Positions 13,881-21,782 of a DNA stretch of 32,671 nt are shown piece after piece. Source of the DNA: Myxococcaceae bacterium (GTDB lineage Bacteria; Myxococcota_A; UBA9160). The notes beneath the pieces were generated by a model. That model made no database searches. It was given only the letters and a program-made list of their open reading frames with translations, and was not told where the DNA came from. Numbering within the stretch: the stretch's first letter is position 1; every line of letters begins with the position of its first letter. The stretch is taken from positions 1 to 32,671 of the forward strand of contig CAJPFO010000254.1 in the NCBI GenBank assembly GCA_905339255.1. The letters run 5' to 3'. A program made the position numbers and the translations under genes.

Positions 13881-15011
13881 GTGTCGGAACGCCGGGAGCT
13901 CACCTTCCGCCGCACCGAGGGCGGGGTCCTCGAGGTGCATTTCTCGGGAGCGTGGACGCTCTCCGAGGGGCTTCCGGACGCGGAGCCCGTGACCGCCGCG
14001 CTCGCGGCTTCACCGCCGCCATCGAGTCTCCGGCTCGAAGGGCGTGGGATCGAGCGCTGGGACTCGGCGCTCGTGAGCGTCGTCTCGCAGCTCGCCGACG
14101 CCGCCCGGAAGCGGAGCGTCCCGGTCGACCTCGGCGCACTTCCTTCTGGCGTCGGCCGCCTCGTCCAGCTCGCAGCGGCGGTTCCCGAGCGGGACTCCCG
14201 CAAATCGTCCGCGCCCGAGGGCTTCTTGGCGCGGCTCGGTCGGGGGGCGCTCGCGGTCTACGACGACGCAGCCGCGTTCGTCCCGTTCGTCGGCGAGGCG
14301 GTCGTCTCGTTCGCGTCGCTCGCTCGGGGCCGGGCACGGATGCGACGCTCGGACCTCTTCGTCGAGATCCAGGATTGCGGCGTCTCTGCGCTCGGGATCG
14401 TCTCGCTCATCAGTCTGCTCGTCGGCCTGATCCTCGCCTTCGTCGGCGCGGTCCAGCTCCAGCAGTTCGGCGCCGCGATCTACGTCGCGGACCTCGTCGG
14501 AATCGCCATGACCCGCGAGATGGGCGCGATGATGACGGGGATCATCATGGCCGGGCGCACCGGAGCGGCCTTTGCGGCACAGATCGGCAACATGAAGGTG
14601 ACCGAAGAGATCGACGCGCTGCAGACCTTCGGGATCTCTCCGATGGAGTACCTCGTCCTCCCCCGCATGCTCGCGCTCTTCGTGATGATGCCGCTTCTCA
14701 CGCTCTACGCCGACTTCGTCGGAATGTTCGGGGGCGGGCTCGTCGGTGTGGGCATGCTCGGGATCACTCCCGAGCAATACGTGAACCACACGATGAAGGC
14801 GGTCTCGATGACGAACTTCGCGATCGGAATCCTGAAGGGATCCGTCTTCGGCATCCTGGTCGCCGTCTCGGGCTGCCTGCGAGGCATGCAATGCGGACGC
14901 GACTCGGCCGCCGTCGGCCGCGCGACGACCTCGGCCGTGGTGACGAGCATCGTCCTCATCATCCTGACCGACGCGATCTTCACGGTCGTCTGCAACGTGC
15001 TCGGTGTCTAG
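13881..15011 (+). CDS. mlaE: STAS domain-MlaE fusion, ABC lipid transporter permease
   Basis: A 376-aa inner-membrane permease of the MlaFEDB-type phospholipid transporter. About residues 1-110 form a STAS-like domain (LTFRRTEGGVLEVHFSG, then SSLRLEGRGIERWDSALVS), the role played by the separate MlaB in E. coli. Residues about 125-376 are the MlaE domain with long hydrophobic helices (GIVSLISLLVGLILAFVGAV, YADFVGMFGGGLVGVGML, TSIVLIILTDAIFTVV) and the signature REMGAMMTGIIMAGRTGAAFA with EIDALQTFGISP. The GTG start is inferred because it opens the STAS domain. The ATG of mlaF follows 4 bp after the stop. Confidence 0.93.
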   Translation: MSERRELTFRRTEGGVLEVHFSGAWTLSEGLPDAEPVTAALAASPPPSSLRLEGRGIERWDSALVSVVSQLADAARKRSVPVDLGALPSGVGRLVQLAAAVPERDSRKSSAPEGFLARLGRGALAVYDDAAAFVPFVGEAVVSFASLARGRARMRRSDLFVEIQDCGVSALGIVSLISLLVGLILAFVGAVQLQQFGAAIYVADLVGIAMTREMGAMMTGIIMAGRTGAAFAAQIGNMKVTEEIDALQTFGISPMEYLVLPRMLALFVMMPLLTLYADFVGMFGGGLVGVGMLGITPEQYVNHTMKAVSMTNFAIGILKGSVFGILVAVSGCLRGMQCGRDSAAVGRATTSAVVTSIVLIILTDAIFTVVCNVLGV

Positions 15012-15015
15012 CGCG

Positions 15016-15813
15016 ATGCCGAAAGATCCCCCCGCTCCGGAGCGGGAGGTCCACATCGAGGTCCGCGACCTCGACATGGGATACGGCGATTTCGTCGTGA
15101 TGCGGAAGCTCGGCTTCCAGATCCGGCGCGGTGACGTCTTCATCATCATGGGAGGAAGCGGCTCGGGCAAGAGCACGCTCTTTCGCAACATGACGGGGCT
15201 CGTCGAGCCGCTGCGAGGCGACGTCCTCTACGGCGGCGAGAGCTTCACGCGCGCCGAGCCCGAGCGTCGCGAGGCGATGCTCCGCAAGATGGGGATCCTC
15301 TATCAGCAGGGTGCGCTCTGGAGCTCGCTCACCCTCGCCGAGAACGTCGCGCTCCCGCTCCAGCAGTACACCCGGCTCGCCGCCCACGAGATCGCCGAGA
15401 TCGTCGAGCTCAAGCTCTCGCTCGTCGGGCTCGGAGGCTTCGGGGACTTCATGCCCGGTGAGATCTCGGGCGGCATGAGAAAGCGAGCCGGCCTTGCCCG
15501 CGCGATCGCTCTCGACCCCGAGATCCTCTTCTTCGACGAGCCCTCGGCGGGGCTCGACCCCATCAGCTCGAAGCTCCTCGACGACTTGATCGTCGAGCTC
15601 AGCCAGAGCCTCGGGGCGACCGTCGTCGTGGTCACCCACGAGCTCGCGAGCCTCTTCGCCATCGGAACGAACGGGGTATTCCTCGATGCGGAAACGCGTA
15701 CCATGATCGCTACCGGGAGCCCTCGCGACATGCTCGAGCACAGCGACCAGAAGAACGTCCGCGCCTTCCTCACCCGAGGAGGGAGCGGCAACCCCACGGG
15801 AGTCGGCCAGTGA
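15016..15813 (+). CDS. mlaF: MlaF-type ABC transporter ATP-binding protein
   Basis: A 265-aa ATPase that powers the MlaE permease. Walker A GGSGSGKST at 46-54, Q-loop at LYQQGALWSSL, signature SGGMRKRAGLARA, Walker B EILFFDEPSAGLD and H-loop VVVTHEL are all present. The Gly-Gly-Met-Arg-Lys-Arg signature is typical for the Mla/MCE ATPases. The ATG at 15016 was chosen; a GTG at 15004 overlapping the mlaE stop is possible. The stop overlaps the mlaD start (GTGA), so the operon is translationally coupled. Confidence 0.93.
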   Translation: MPKDPPAPEREVHIEVRDLDMGYGDFVVMRKLGFQIRRGDVFIIMGGSGSGKSTLFRNMTGLVEPLRGDVLYGGESFTRAEPERREAMLRKMGILYQQGALWSSLTLAENVALPLQQYTRLAAHEIAEIVELKLSLVGLGGFGDFMPGEISGGMRKRAGLARAIALDPEILFFDEPSAGLDPISSKLLDDLIVELSQSLGATVVVVTHELASLFAIGTNGVFLDAETRTMIATGSPRDMLEHSDQKNVRAFLTRGGSGNPTGVGQ

Positions 15814-16739
15814 GCCGCCGCGCGAGCCCGACCGCGATCGGGGCCTTCGTGCTCGGCGCCATCGCGCTCGCGGTGGTCGGGGTCGTGATGTTCGGCGCGG
15901 GCATCCTCGCGCGACCGAAGGCCAGCTTCATCCTCTATTTCCAGGAGTCGGTCAACGGCCTCGACGTGGGTGCCCCCGTCAAGTTCAAGGGCGTCCAGCT
16001 CGGGCGCGTGACGAGGATCCTGCTCGGCTACGAGCAGAAGCCCGGCATCACCGACGTCGCCGTCCTGATCGAGCTCGATGAGCGCGCCGCCGATTCCGAG
16101 TTCGGCCGCCAGGTCGACCTCGCCGACCGCGAGCTCATGCGCGAGGCGATCGCGCGCGGGCTGCGTGCCAGGCTCGAGTCGCAGAGCCTCGTGACGGGGC
16201 TCCTCTACGTCGAGCTCGGCTTCTACCCCGGAACGCCCGCACGCTACTTGCAGGCCGGGGACCGCTACATGGAGATCCCGACCATTCCATCGAACCTGCA
16301 GGAGATCGTGAGCCGCGCGATGCAGGCGGTGGCGAGGATCAGCCAGCTCCCGATCGAGGACATGGTGAAATCGTTCACCGAGCTCGCGAAGAGCACGCAG
16401 GGTTTCGTCGACGACCCGAAGCTCCGCGAGGCCGTCGCGTCGATGAGCGCGGCAGCGAAGGAGGCCGAGGCCGTGATGCGCACGGTCCGCAAGGAGGTCG
16501 AGCCCGTGGCCGGCGAGCTCACGCTCACCGCGGACGAGGCGAGACGCACGCTCGTCGAGTTCCGGACCTTCGCCGAGTCGGCGCAGGGCATCGTTCGCGA
16601 CGGCTCGCCGCTGCGCTACCAGCTCTCCGACACGCTTTCCGAGCTCACCCAGGCGGCGCGCTCCTTGCGCCTCCTGACCGATTACCTCGAACGGGACCCG
16701 CAGGCGCTCCTGACGGGCAAGAACCCGGTGGAGCCGTGA
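15810..16739 (+). CDS. mlaD: MlaD-type MCE-domain substrate-binding protein
   Basis: A 309-aa protein anchored in the inner membrane by one N-terminal helix (about 10-32, IGAFVLGAIALAVVGVVMFG) with the rest in the periplasm. One MCE domain follows (about 38-120): FILYFQESVNGLDVGAPVKF, the G-V-Q-L-G-R-V turn, and RLESQSLVTGLLYVEL. Known: MCE domains form hexameric rings with a central pore for lipid. The helical C-terminus (about 150-309) would form the needle-like part; it is longer than in E. coli MlaD (183 aa). The GTG start overlaps the mlaF stop. Confidence 0.9.
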   Translation: MSRRASPTAIGAFVLGAIALAVVGVVMFGAGILARPKASFILYFQESVNGLDVGAPVKFKGVQLGRVTRILLGYEQKPGITDVAVLIELDERAADSEFGRQVDLADRELMREAIARGLRARLESQSLVTGLLYVELGFYPGTPARYLQAGDRYMEIPTIPSNLQEIVSRAMQAVARISQLPIEDMVKSFTELAKSTQGFVDDPKLREAVASMSAAAKEAEAVMRTVRKEVEPVAGELTLTADEARRTLVEFRTFAESAQGIVRDGSPLRYQLSDTLSELTQAARSLRLLTDYLERDPQALLTGKNPVEP

Positions 16740-17353
16740 TGCTGCGACGCACCCCGATCGTGTTCCTCGCGTGGTTCGCGGCCGTCGCTTCGGGTTGTGC
16801 GGGCTTCTTTCCGCGCACCGACCCCCCGAGCTTCTACGTCCTCTCCGCTTCGCACGACGTCGCGACGGGACCGCCCCTCGACGTGGCGGTCGGCGTGGGC
16901 CCGATCGAACTCCCGGCCTACCTCGATCGCCCGCAGTTCGTGACGAGGAAGGGCCCGAACCAGCTCGACCTCGCCGAGAACGAGCGCTGGGCTTCTCCGC
17001 TCCAGAAGGCCGCGACGAACGCGCTGCTCCTCAATCTGGCGCGGCAGCTCGGCACCGATCGCGTCTCGTCGTTTCCCTACGCGCTCGGCCTTCCGCGCGA
17101 CTACGACGCGAGCGTGCAGTTCCTCCGCTTCGAGGCCTCCGCCTCGGGCGAGGTCTTCGTCGACGCCTACTGGTGGATCCTCGATCCGAAGACGGGCACC
17201 CCCCTCGCGGCGAGACTCTCGTCGCTCTCGCGTTCTGCCGCGGCCGGGGACGCCGCGGCGGCAGCGGCCGCGCTCTCGTCCGCCCTCTCCGACCTCTCGA
17301 CGGAGATGGCCGCAGCGATCCGCGAGATCCACGCGCGCCGCGCGTCGGGCTGA
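16739..17353 (+). CDS. PqiC/ABC-auxiliary-type lipoprotein of the Mla/MCE operon
   Basis: A 204-aa probable outer-membrane lipoprotein. The signal peptide (MLRRTPIVFLAWFAAVASGC) ends in the lipobox ASGC. The mature part has FYVLSASHDV, VGVGPIELPAYLDRPQFVTR and LAENERWASPLQKAATNALLLNLARQL, the signature of the PqiC/DUF330 family that partners MCE proteins. This suggests it links the inner-membrane transporter to the outer membrane. The ATG overlaps the mlaD stop (TGATG); GTG 16736 is also possible. The C-terminus is an Ala-rich helix. It closes the operon, and the next gene converges from the other strand. Confidence 0.85.
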   Translation: MLRRTPIVFLAWFAAVASGCAGFFPRTDPPSFYVLSASHDVATGPPLDVAVGVGPIELPAYLDRPQFVTRKGPNQLDLAENERWASPLQKAATNALLLNLARQLGTDRVSSFPYALGLPRDYDASVQFLRFEASASGEVFVDAYWWILDPKTGTPLAARLSSLSRSAAAGDAAAAAAALSSALSDLSTEMAAAIREIHARRASG

Positions 17354-17389
17354 GCGACTTCCGGGCGCGCCGGCAGGTCGGCGCCAGCG

Positions 17390-18280
17390 CTACTGCGAGC
17401 GATCCTCGGGATTGCGGACGGGACGCATCAGGCCCTCCTGCGCCACCGAGGCGACGAGCCGACCGTCTTTCGAGTAGAGCGTTCCGCGCGCGAAGCCGCG
17501 CGCACCGGCCGCCGCAGGGCTGTCCTGCACGTAGAGGAGCCAGTCGTCGACTCGAAGCGGGACGTGGAACCAGACCGCGTGGTCGAGACTCGCCATCATG
17601 AGCGGCCCGAGGCTGCCATTGCGTCCGTGGGGTTTGACCACGTTGTCGAGGAGTGACATGTCGCTCGCGTAGGTGAGCAGGCATTGGTGCAGGAACGGAT
17701 CGTCGGGAAGCGGCCGAGGGATCCTGAACCAGACGAGGCTCCGTCCGGTGCGCGGCTCGCCGCCGAGAAAGGTCGGCGGATGCACGAAGCGCATGTCGAT
17801 CGGCCGGGGGCGCGGCGCCCAGCTTCGGGCGTCCGGAGGGAGCCGATCGAGCGAGCGCTGCACGAGCTCGGACCAGCTCGGCAGGCTCTCGGGCGCGGGC
17901 GCGTCCGGCATCGGCATCTGGTGTTCGTAGCCGATCTCGGCGACGTGGAACGAGACGGAGGTATTGAAGATCGCCTTGCCCTTCTGGATCGCGACCACGT
18001 GCCGTGTGCTGAACGAGCGGCCGTCGCGGATCCGATCGACGCGATAGACGACCGGCGTCGAGGGGTCCCCCGGGCGGAGAAAGTAGGCGTGCAACGAGTG
18101 CGGAGCCTGTCCCTCGACGGTGCGCCCCGCCGCGACGAGCGCCTGTGCGGCGACCTGGCCACCGAACAGGCGCGGCCCCCGCTCGCGTTCGTTGCGACCG
18201 CGGAAGATGTCGAGGTCGATCGTTTCGAGGTCGAGGCAATCGAGGAGCTCTTCGAGGAGCTCCCGCGGCGTGTCGTCCAA
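17390..18280 (-). CDS. tesB: Acyl-CoA thioesterase II (TesB family)
   Basis: A 296-aa double hot-dog thioesterase that hydrolyses acyl-CoA to free acid and CoA. Seen: LFGGQVAAQALVAAGRTV and HSLHAYFLRPGD in the first hot-dog, GRSFSTRHVVAIQKGKAIF, and in the second half LTYASDMSLLD, MASLDHAVWFH and SVAQEGLMR. These carry the Asp, Ser/Thr and Gln of the TesB active site. The start is TTG at 18280, with GGAGG six bases upstream; no in-frame ATG fits the family length. It lies 54 bp downstream of an ABC permease gene on the same strand and may be co-transcribed with it. Confidence 0.92.
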   Translation of the reverse strand: MDDTPRELLEELLDCLDLETIDLDIFRGRNERERGPRLFGGQVAAQALVAAGRTVEGQAPHSLHAYFLRPGDPSTPVVYRVDRIRDGRSFSTRHVVAIQKGKAIFNTSVSFHVAEIGYEHQMPMPDAPAPESLPSWSELVQRSLDRLPPDARSWAPRPRPIDMRFVHPPTFLGGEPRTGRSLVWFRIPRPLPDDPFLHQCLLTYASDMSLLDNVVKPHGRNGSLGPLMMASLDHAVWFHVPLRVDDWLLYVQDSPAAAGARGFARGTLYSKDGRLVASVAQEGLMRPVRNPEDRSQ

Positions 18281-18334
18281 GCGTCCCTCCGGCGCGCGCG
18301 TGGGAGCATAGTCGCAGCGGGTCGCGCCGGCCTC

Positions 18335-19138
18335 CTACGCGGCGATCTCCTCGCGCCCGAAGATCGCGACGAGGAGCGCGGTGGCGCCGATCCCCCACAC
18401 GCCGAGCCGGAGCGCCGGCTCGAGCCAATCTCCGGCGACGGCCCCGTCCGAGAACCAGGGGGAGAGTGCGAGCACGAGGCTCGTCGCGAGCGGAGGCCCG
18501 AAGCGCTCGATCGCGGACAGCATTCCGCCGCTCGACTCGGCGACGGTGTAGAAGAGGTTCGCGGCCACCACGAGCTGCAGGCCGATCGTCACGGCGGCGA
18601 GCGCCACGAGCCTCGGCAGCCAGAGCGAGAGCGTCATGGCCACTGCCGCGACGACCCACGCGTCGACCGCGAAGACGCCGAGCGCGACGAGGGCCGGCGC
18701 GAGATCGAGTCCGAATCGCGCTTGCAAGAGGAACGCCACCGCGAGAAGCACCGAAGCACCCGCTCCGACCGAGATCGCGAGCGCGCCAGCGAGCCTCGCG
18801 AGGGCGTAGGCCCGCCGTCCGACGGGCCGCGAGAGCACGAGCGACGCGGTTCCCTCGGAGAGGGGCCTTGCGAGCGAGTCGCAGGCGACGAGGCCCGCCA
18901 CCCAGACCAGCGTGAGCGCGCAGAGCCCGTACAGGAGCGGCCCGACGAGCCGCGCGCCGTCGCTCACGTCGTAGAGGCGACCGTTCACGACGAAGCTTCC
19001 GCCCTCGATCCCGGTGCAGCGATCGGCGAAGACGCCGATCGCGAGCGCGAAGAGGATCGCGAGCAAGCCGATTCGGTTGCGGAGCGCATCCCGCACGGCG
19101 TCGGCCGCGAGCTTCGTGAATCGCGTCGCTCCGCTCAT
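18335..19138 (-). CDS. ABC transporter permease (ABC-2-like)
   Basis: A 267-aa membrane protein with about six hydrophobic helices, including IGLLAILFALAIGVF, LLYGLCALTLVWVAGLV, VGAGASVLLAVAFLL and LGVWGIGATALLVAIFG. A loop with EGTASLVLSRPVGRRAY resembles the cytoplasmic segment of ABC-2 permeases such as NosY, which contact the ATPase. Its ATG overlaps the ATPase stop (ATGA). The substrate is unknown. Much longer frames on this strand and the opposite strand are shadows caused by the high GC content. Confidence 0.83.
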   Translation of the reverse strand: MSGATRFTKLAADAVRDALRNRIGLLAILFALAIGVFADRCTGIEGGSFVVNGRLYDVSDGARLVGPLLYGLCALTLVWVAGLVACDSLARPLSEGTASLVLSRPVGRRAYALARLAGALAISVGAGASVLLAVAFLLQARFGLDLAPALVALGVFAVDAWVVAAVAMTLSLWLPRLVALAAVTIGLQLVVAANLFYTVAESSGGMLSAIERFGPPLATSLVLALSPWFSDGAVAGDWLEPALRLGVWGIGATALLVAIFGREEIAA

Positions 19139-19851
19139 GCGGCCCCGCGAACGATCCGGACGAAGGCGTCCTCGAGGCTCTCGCCCCCGGCGACCACGCT
19201 CTCGACGGGCCCACTCGCTGCCACGCGACCGCCCGAGAGGATCACCACGTGATCGCAGACGCGCTCGACCTCGGTCAGCACGTGCGAGCAGACGACGAGC
19301 GTATGGCGCGGGCCGCGTGCCGCGTGGATCCAGTCGCGGGCGTCTCGAACGCCGAGCGGATCGAGTCCCGAGGTCGGCTCGTCGAGGAGCAGGAGCTCCG
19401 GGTCTCCGAGCAACGCCTGTGCGAAGCCCGCACGCTGTGCGAGCCCCTTCGAGAGCGAGCCGAGCTGCTCGCCTTCCCGATCGCGCAGCGCGGTGCGATC
19501 GAGGATCGCGTCGACGCCTCGAGCGAGCTCTGCGCCCGAAAGGCCCGCGAGCCCTCCGTGCAGCTCGAGGAAGGCTCGAAGCGTCGTCCGAGCCGGAAGT
19601 CGAAGCCGCTCCGGCAGGTAGCCGAGGCCCTCGCGGGAGGCGGGGTCGAAGGGGTTCCGGCCGCGCAGCCGAACGCTTCCGAGCGTCGGTCGCGCGAAGC
19701 CGAGCAGGAGACGCAGGACCGTCGTCTTGCCTGCGCCATTCGGCCCCAGAAGTCCGACCGCAGCGCCGGTGGGGAAGGCCAGATCGACACGATCGAGCGC
19801 GCGGCGGGTTCCGTAGCGTTTGGAGACTCCGGCGAGCTCGAGGGCGATCAT
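19135..19851 (-). CDS. ABC transporter ATP-binding protein
   Basis: A 238-aa ATPase partner of the downstream permease. Walker A GPNGAGKTT at 36-44, a signature-like LGSLSKGLAQRAGFAQAL, Walker B LLLLDEPTSGLD and H-loop VVCSHVL. The signature reads LSKGLAQR, the variant seen in CcmA/NodI/NosF-type exporter ATPases. It is divergent from the serine hydrolase gene, with a 125-bp region between the two starts that must hold both promoters. Confidence 0.9.
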   Translation of the reverse strand: MIALELAGVSKRYGTRRALDRVDLAFPTGAAVGLLGPNGAGKTTVLRLLLGFARPTLGSVRLRGRNPFDPASREGLGYLPERLRLPARTTLRAFLELHGGLAGLSGAELARGVDAILDRTALRDREGEQLGSLSKGLAQRAGFAQALLGDPELLLLDEPTSGLDPLGVRDARDWIHAARGPRHTLVVCSHVLTEVERVCDHVVILSGGRVAASGPVESVVAGGESLEDAFVRIVRGAA

Positions 19852-19976
19852 GCCGCGCGGAGCGTACCATCCTCGGCGCCGGACGGCGCCCGAGCGTGTC
19901 TCGCAGGATGGGCCGCGAACCCCCGTCCGCCGTGGGGCGCTACGCTCGGGCTCCCGATCGACGAAGGAGGATCGTC

Positions 19977-20795
19977 ATGCCGCTCGCGCTCGACGCTCTC
20001 ATTGCATCGTTTCCGGGCCGTGTCGGGGTCTTTGCGCGCCACCTCGACCGCGACGAGAGTTACGCCTCCAACGCCGATACCGCGATGCCGACCGCGAGCG
20101 CCGCGAAGGTCTTCATCCTCATGACCTACGCGTGGCAATGCGTCGACGGAAAGCTCGACCCCGACACCCGCCGCGAGATCCGGCCCGGCGATCGCGTTCG
20201 CGGTTCGGGGGTGCTCCGCTACTGCCGCCCCGGCCTCGCTCCGACCCTGCAGGACCTCGCCTATCTCATGATGACGGTGTCGGACAACCTCGCGACGAAC
20301 CTGCTCCTCGACGTGGTCGGCGGCGCTCGCGTCGTGAACGAAGCGCTCCGAAGCCTCGGGCTCGGCGGCGCGGAGATCCTCGGACCGATCCAGTTCGAGA
20401 AGTTCGACGAGCTCTTCGCGCGCTCGACGCCACGCGCACTCGGCGAGGCCTACGCCGTTCTCGCCGAGCCCGAGTCGCGAGGCTTTCCCGCCGCGGCCGC
20501 ACCGCTTTGTCTCGACGTGCTGCGCCGGAACCAGAGCCTCTCGGGATTGCCTCGCTACCTGCCCTGGAACGAGCACGCCGTCGACTTCGGTGTCGAGCTC
20601 CCGGTGACGATCTACGGCAAGACCGGGTCGATGCCGCGGGTGCAGACCGACGCGGGGCTCTTCGTGACGCCCACCTCGCGCTTCGTGCTCGCCGTCATGT
20701 GCGATGGTTTCGACGACCTGCGCTCGGGTCCCGCCGGAGTCGCCTCGTCGCTCCATGCCGAAATCGGGAAGGCGGTCTACGAGGCCTGGAAGTGA
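19977..20795 (+). CDS. Class-A beta-lactamase-like serine hydrolase
   Basis: A 272-aa protein of the penicillin-binding/beta-lactamase fold. The three active-site blocks are present in order: Ser41-Ala-Ala-Lys44 (TASAAKVFIL), Ser102-Asp-Asn (TVSDNLATN) and Lys215-Thr-Gly. The omega-loop ExxLN motif with the deacylating glutamate is not seen: the stretch between SDN and STPRAL is shortened. No signal peptide is visible, so the protein appears cytoplasmic. It is therefore more likely an esterase or amidase-type hydrolase than a resistance enzyme. A perfect AAGGAGG lies six bases before the ATG. Its stop overlaps the next start (GTGA), tying it to a D-amino-acid enzyme. Confidence 0.82.
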   Translation: MPLALDALIASFPGRVGVFARHLDRDESYASNADTAMPTASAAKVFILMTYAWQCVDGKLDPDTRREIRPGDRVRGSGVLRYCRPGLAPTLQDLAYLMMTVSDNLATNLLLDVVGGARVVNEALRSLGLGGAEILGPIQFEKFDELFARSTPRALGEAYAVLAEPESRGFPAAAAPLCLDVLRRNQSLSGLPRYLPWNEHAVDFGVELPVTIYGKTGSMPRVQTDAGLFVTPTSRFVLAVMCDGFDDLRSGPAGVASSLHAEIGKAVYEAWK

Positions 20796-21775
20796 AGCTC
20801 GAAGACCTCGTGACGCCCGCGCTGGTGGTCGACGCGGGCGCTCTCGATCACAACCTGCGAACGATGTCCGAAGCGCTCCCGGGCGCGCGGCTCCGGCCCC
20901 ACGTGAAGGCGCACAAGTGCACGGCGCTCGCCGCGAGGCAGGCGTCGCTCGGTCACCGCGCGTTCACGTGCGCGACGATCCGGGAGGTCGAGGGCATGGC
21001 GCGCGCGGGGCTCGGCGAGGATCTCCTGCTCGCGAACGAGGTCGTCGACGCGCGCCGCCTCGCACGCGTCGAGGCCCGCGTGACCCTCGCGGTCGATTCG
21101 GAGGCGACCGTCGACGTGGCGGCGCGCGACGGAATCCGCGAAGTGGTGATCGACGTGAACGTGGGCCTTCCACGCTGCGGCTGCCGCCCCGATCGGGCGG
21201 GACGCCTCGCGGATCGCGCGCGGAGCGCGGGCCTCCTCGTGCGTGGCGTGATGGGCTACGAGGGTCATGCGATGCCGATCGAGGACCGCGAGAAGCGGCG
21301 CGAGGTGGTCGCGCAGTCGATGGCGCTCCTCGTCGAGGCGCACGCTGCCGTGGGCGGCGAGGTCGTCTCGGCCGGAGGCACGGGAAGCTGGGACATGAAC
21401 GAGTGGGCGACCGAGATCCAGGCCGGCTCCTACGCGCTCATGGACACGGCGTACGCGAAGCTCGGTCTTCCGTTCCGGCAGGCGCTCTTCGTGCTCTCGA
21501 CGGTGATCTCGAAGAACGAGTCCTTCGCGGTCGCCGATTGCGGGCTCAAGGCGCTCGGCATGGACCACGGCAACCCGACCATCGAGAGGGGCCGGATCTG
21601 GTTCTGCTCCGACGAGCACGCGAGCTTCGCGCCGGAGGCGCCGTTGTCGGTCGGCGAGCGCATCCGGGTGTTTCCCGCTCACGTCGATCCGACCGTCGCG
21701 TACCATGAGCGGATCCACGTCGTCGAAGGCGAGGACGTCGTCGACGTCTGGCCGGTCGATCTGCGGGGCTGGTGA
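20792..21775 (+). CDS. DSD1-type PLP enzyme, D-threonine aldolase-like
   Basis: A 327-aa fold-type III PLP enzyme (alanine racemase-like barrel plus C-terminal D-Ser dehydratase-like domain). Lys39 in RPHVKAHK is the PLP lysine. VDVNVGLPRCG and VSAGGTGSW fit the phosphate-binding part of the family. Near the end, His297-Val-Asp299 (PAHVDPTVAY) is the metal site. Known: D-threonine aldolases use His-x-Asp, while D-serine dehydratases use His-x-Cys, so an aldolase cleaving D-3-hydroxy amino acids to glycine and an aldehyde is the better guess. It is coupled with the upstream serine hydrolase. Confidence 0.85.
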   Translation: MKLEDLVTPALVVDAGALDHNLRTMSEALPGARLRPHVKAHKCTALAARQASLGHRAFTCATIREVEGMARAGLGEDLLLANEVVDARRLARVEARVTLAVDSEATVDVAARDGIREVVIDVNVGLPRCGCRPDRAGRLADRARSAGLLVRGVMGYEGHAMPIEDREKRREVVAQSMALLVEAHAAVGGEVVSAGGTGSWDMNEWATEIQAGSYALMDTAYAKLGLPFRQALFVLSTVISKNESFAVADCGLKALGMDHGNPTIERGRIWFCSDEHASFAPEAPLSVGERIRVFPAHVDPTVAYHERIHVVEGEDVVDVWPVDLRGW

Positions 21776-21782
21776 GCCGACC

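Noticed and set aside
11688-13940. A 750-codon open frame on the minus strand opposite the photolyase gene
   Set aside because: The plus-strand frame encodes a clear photolyase with cluster cysteines. The antisense frame is Arg/Pro/Ala-rich with no recognisable motif, a usual effect of high GC3.
17031-19214. A 727-codon minus-strand frame spanning the thioesterase and ABC permease genes
   Set aside because: It overlaps two well-supported genes in another frame and has extreme Arg/Ala content, so it is a shadow.
19977-20795. A true class A beta-lactamase (antibiotic resistance gene)
   Set aside because: There is no ExxLN omega-loop motif and no signal peptide, so resistance is not supported.
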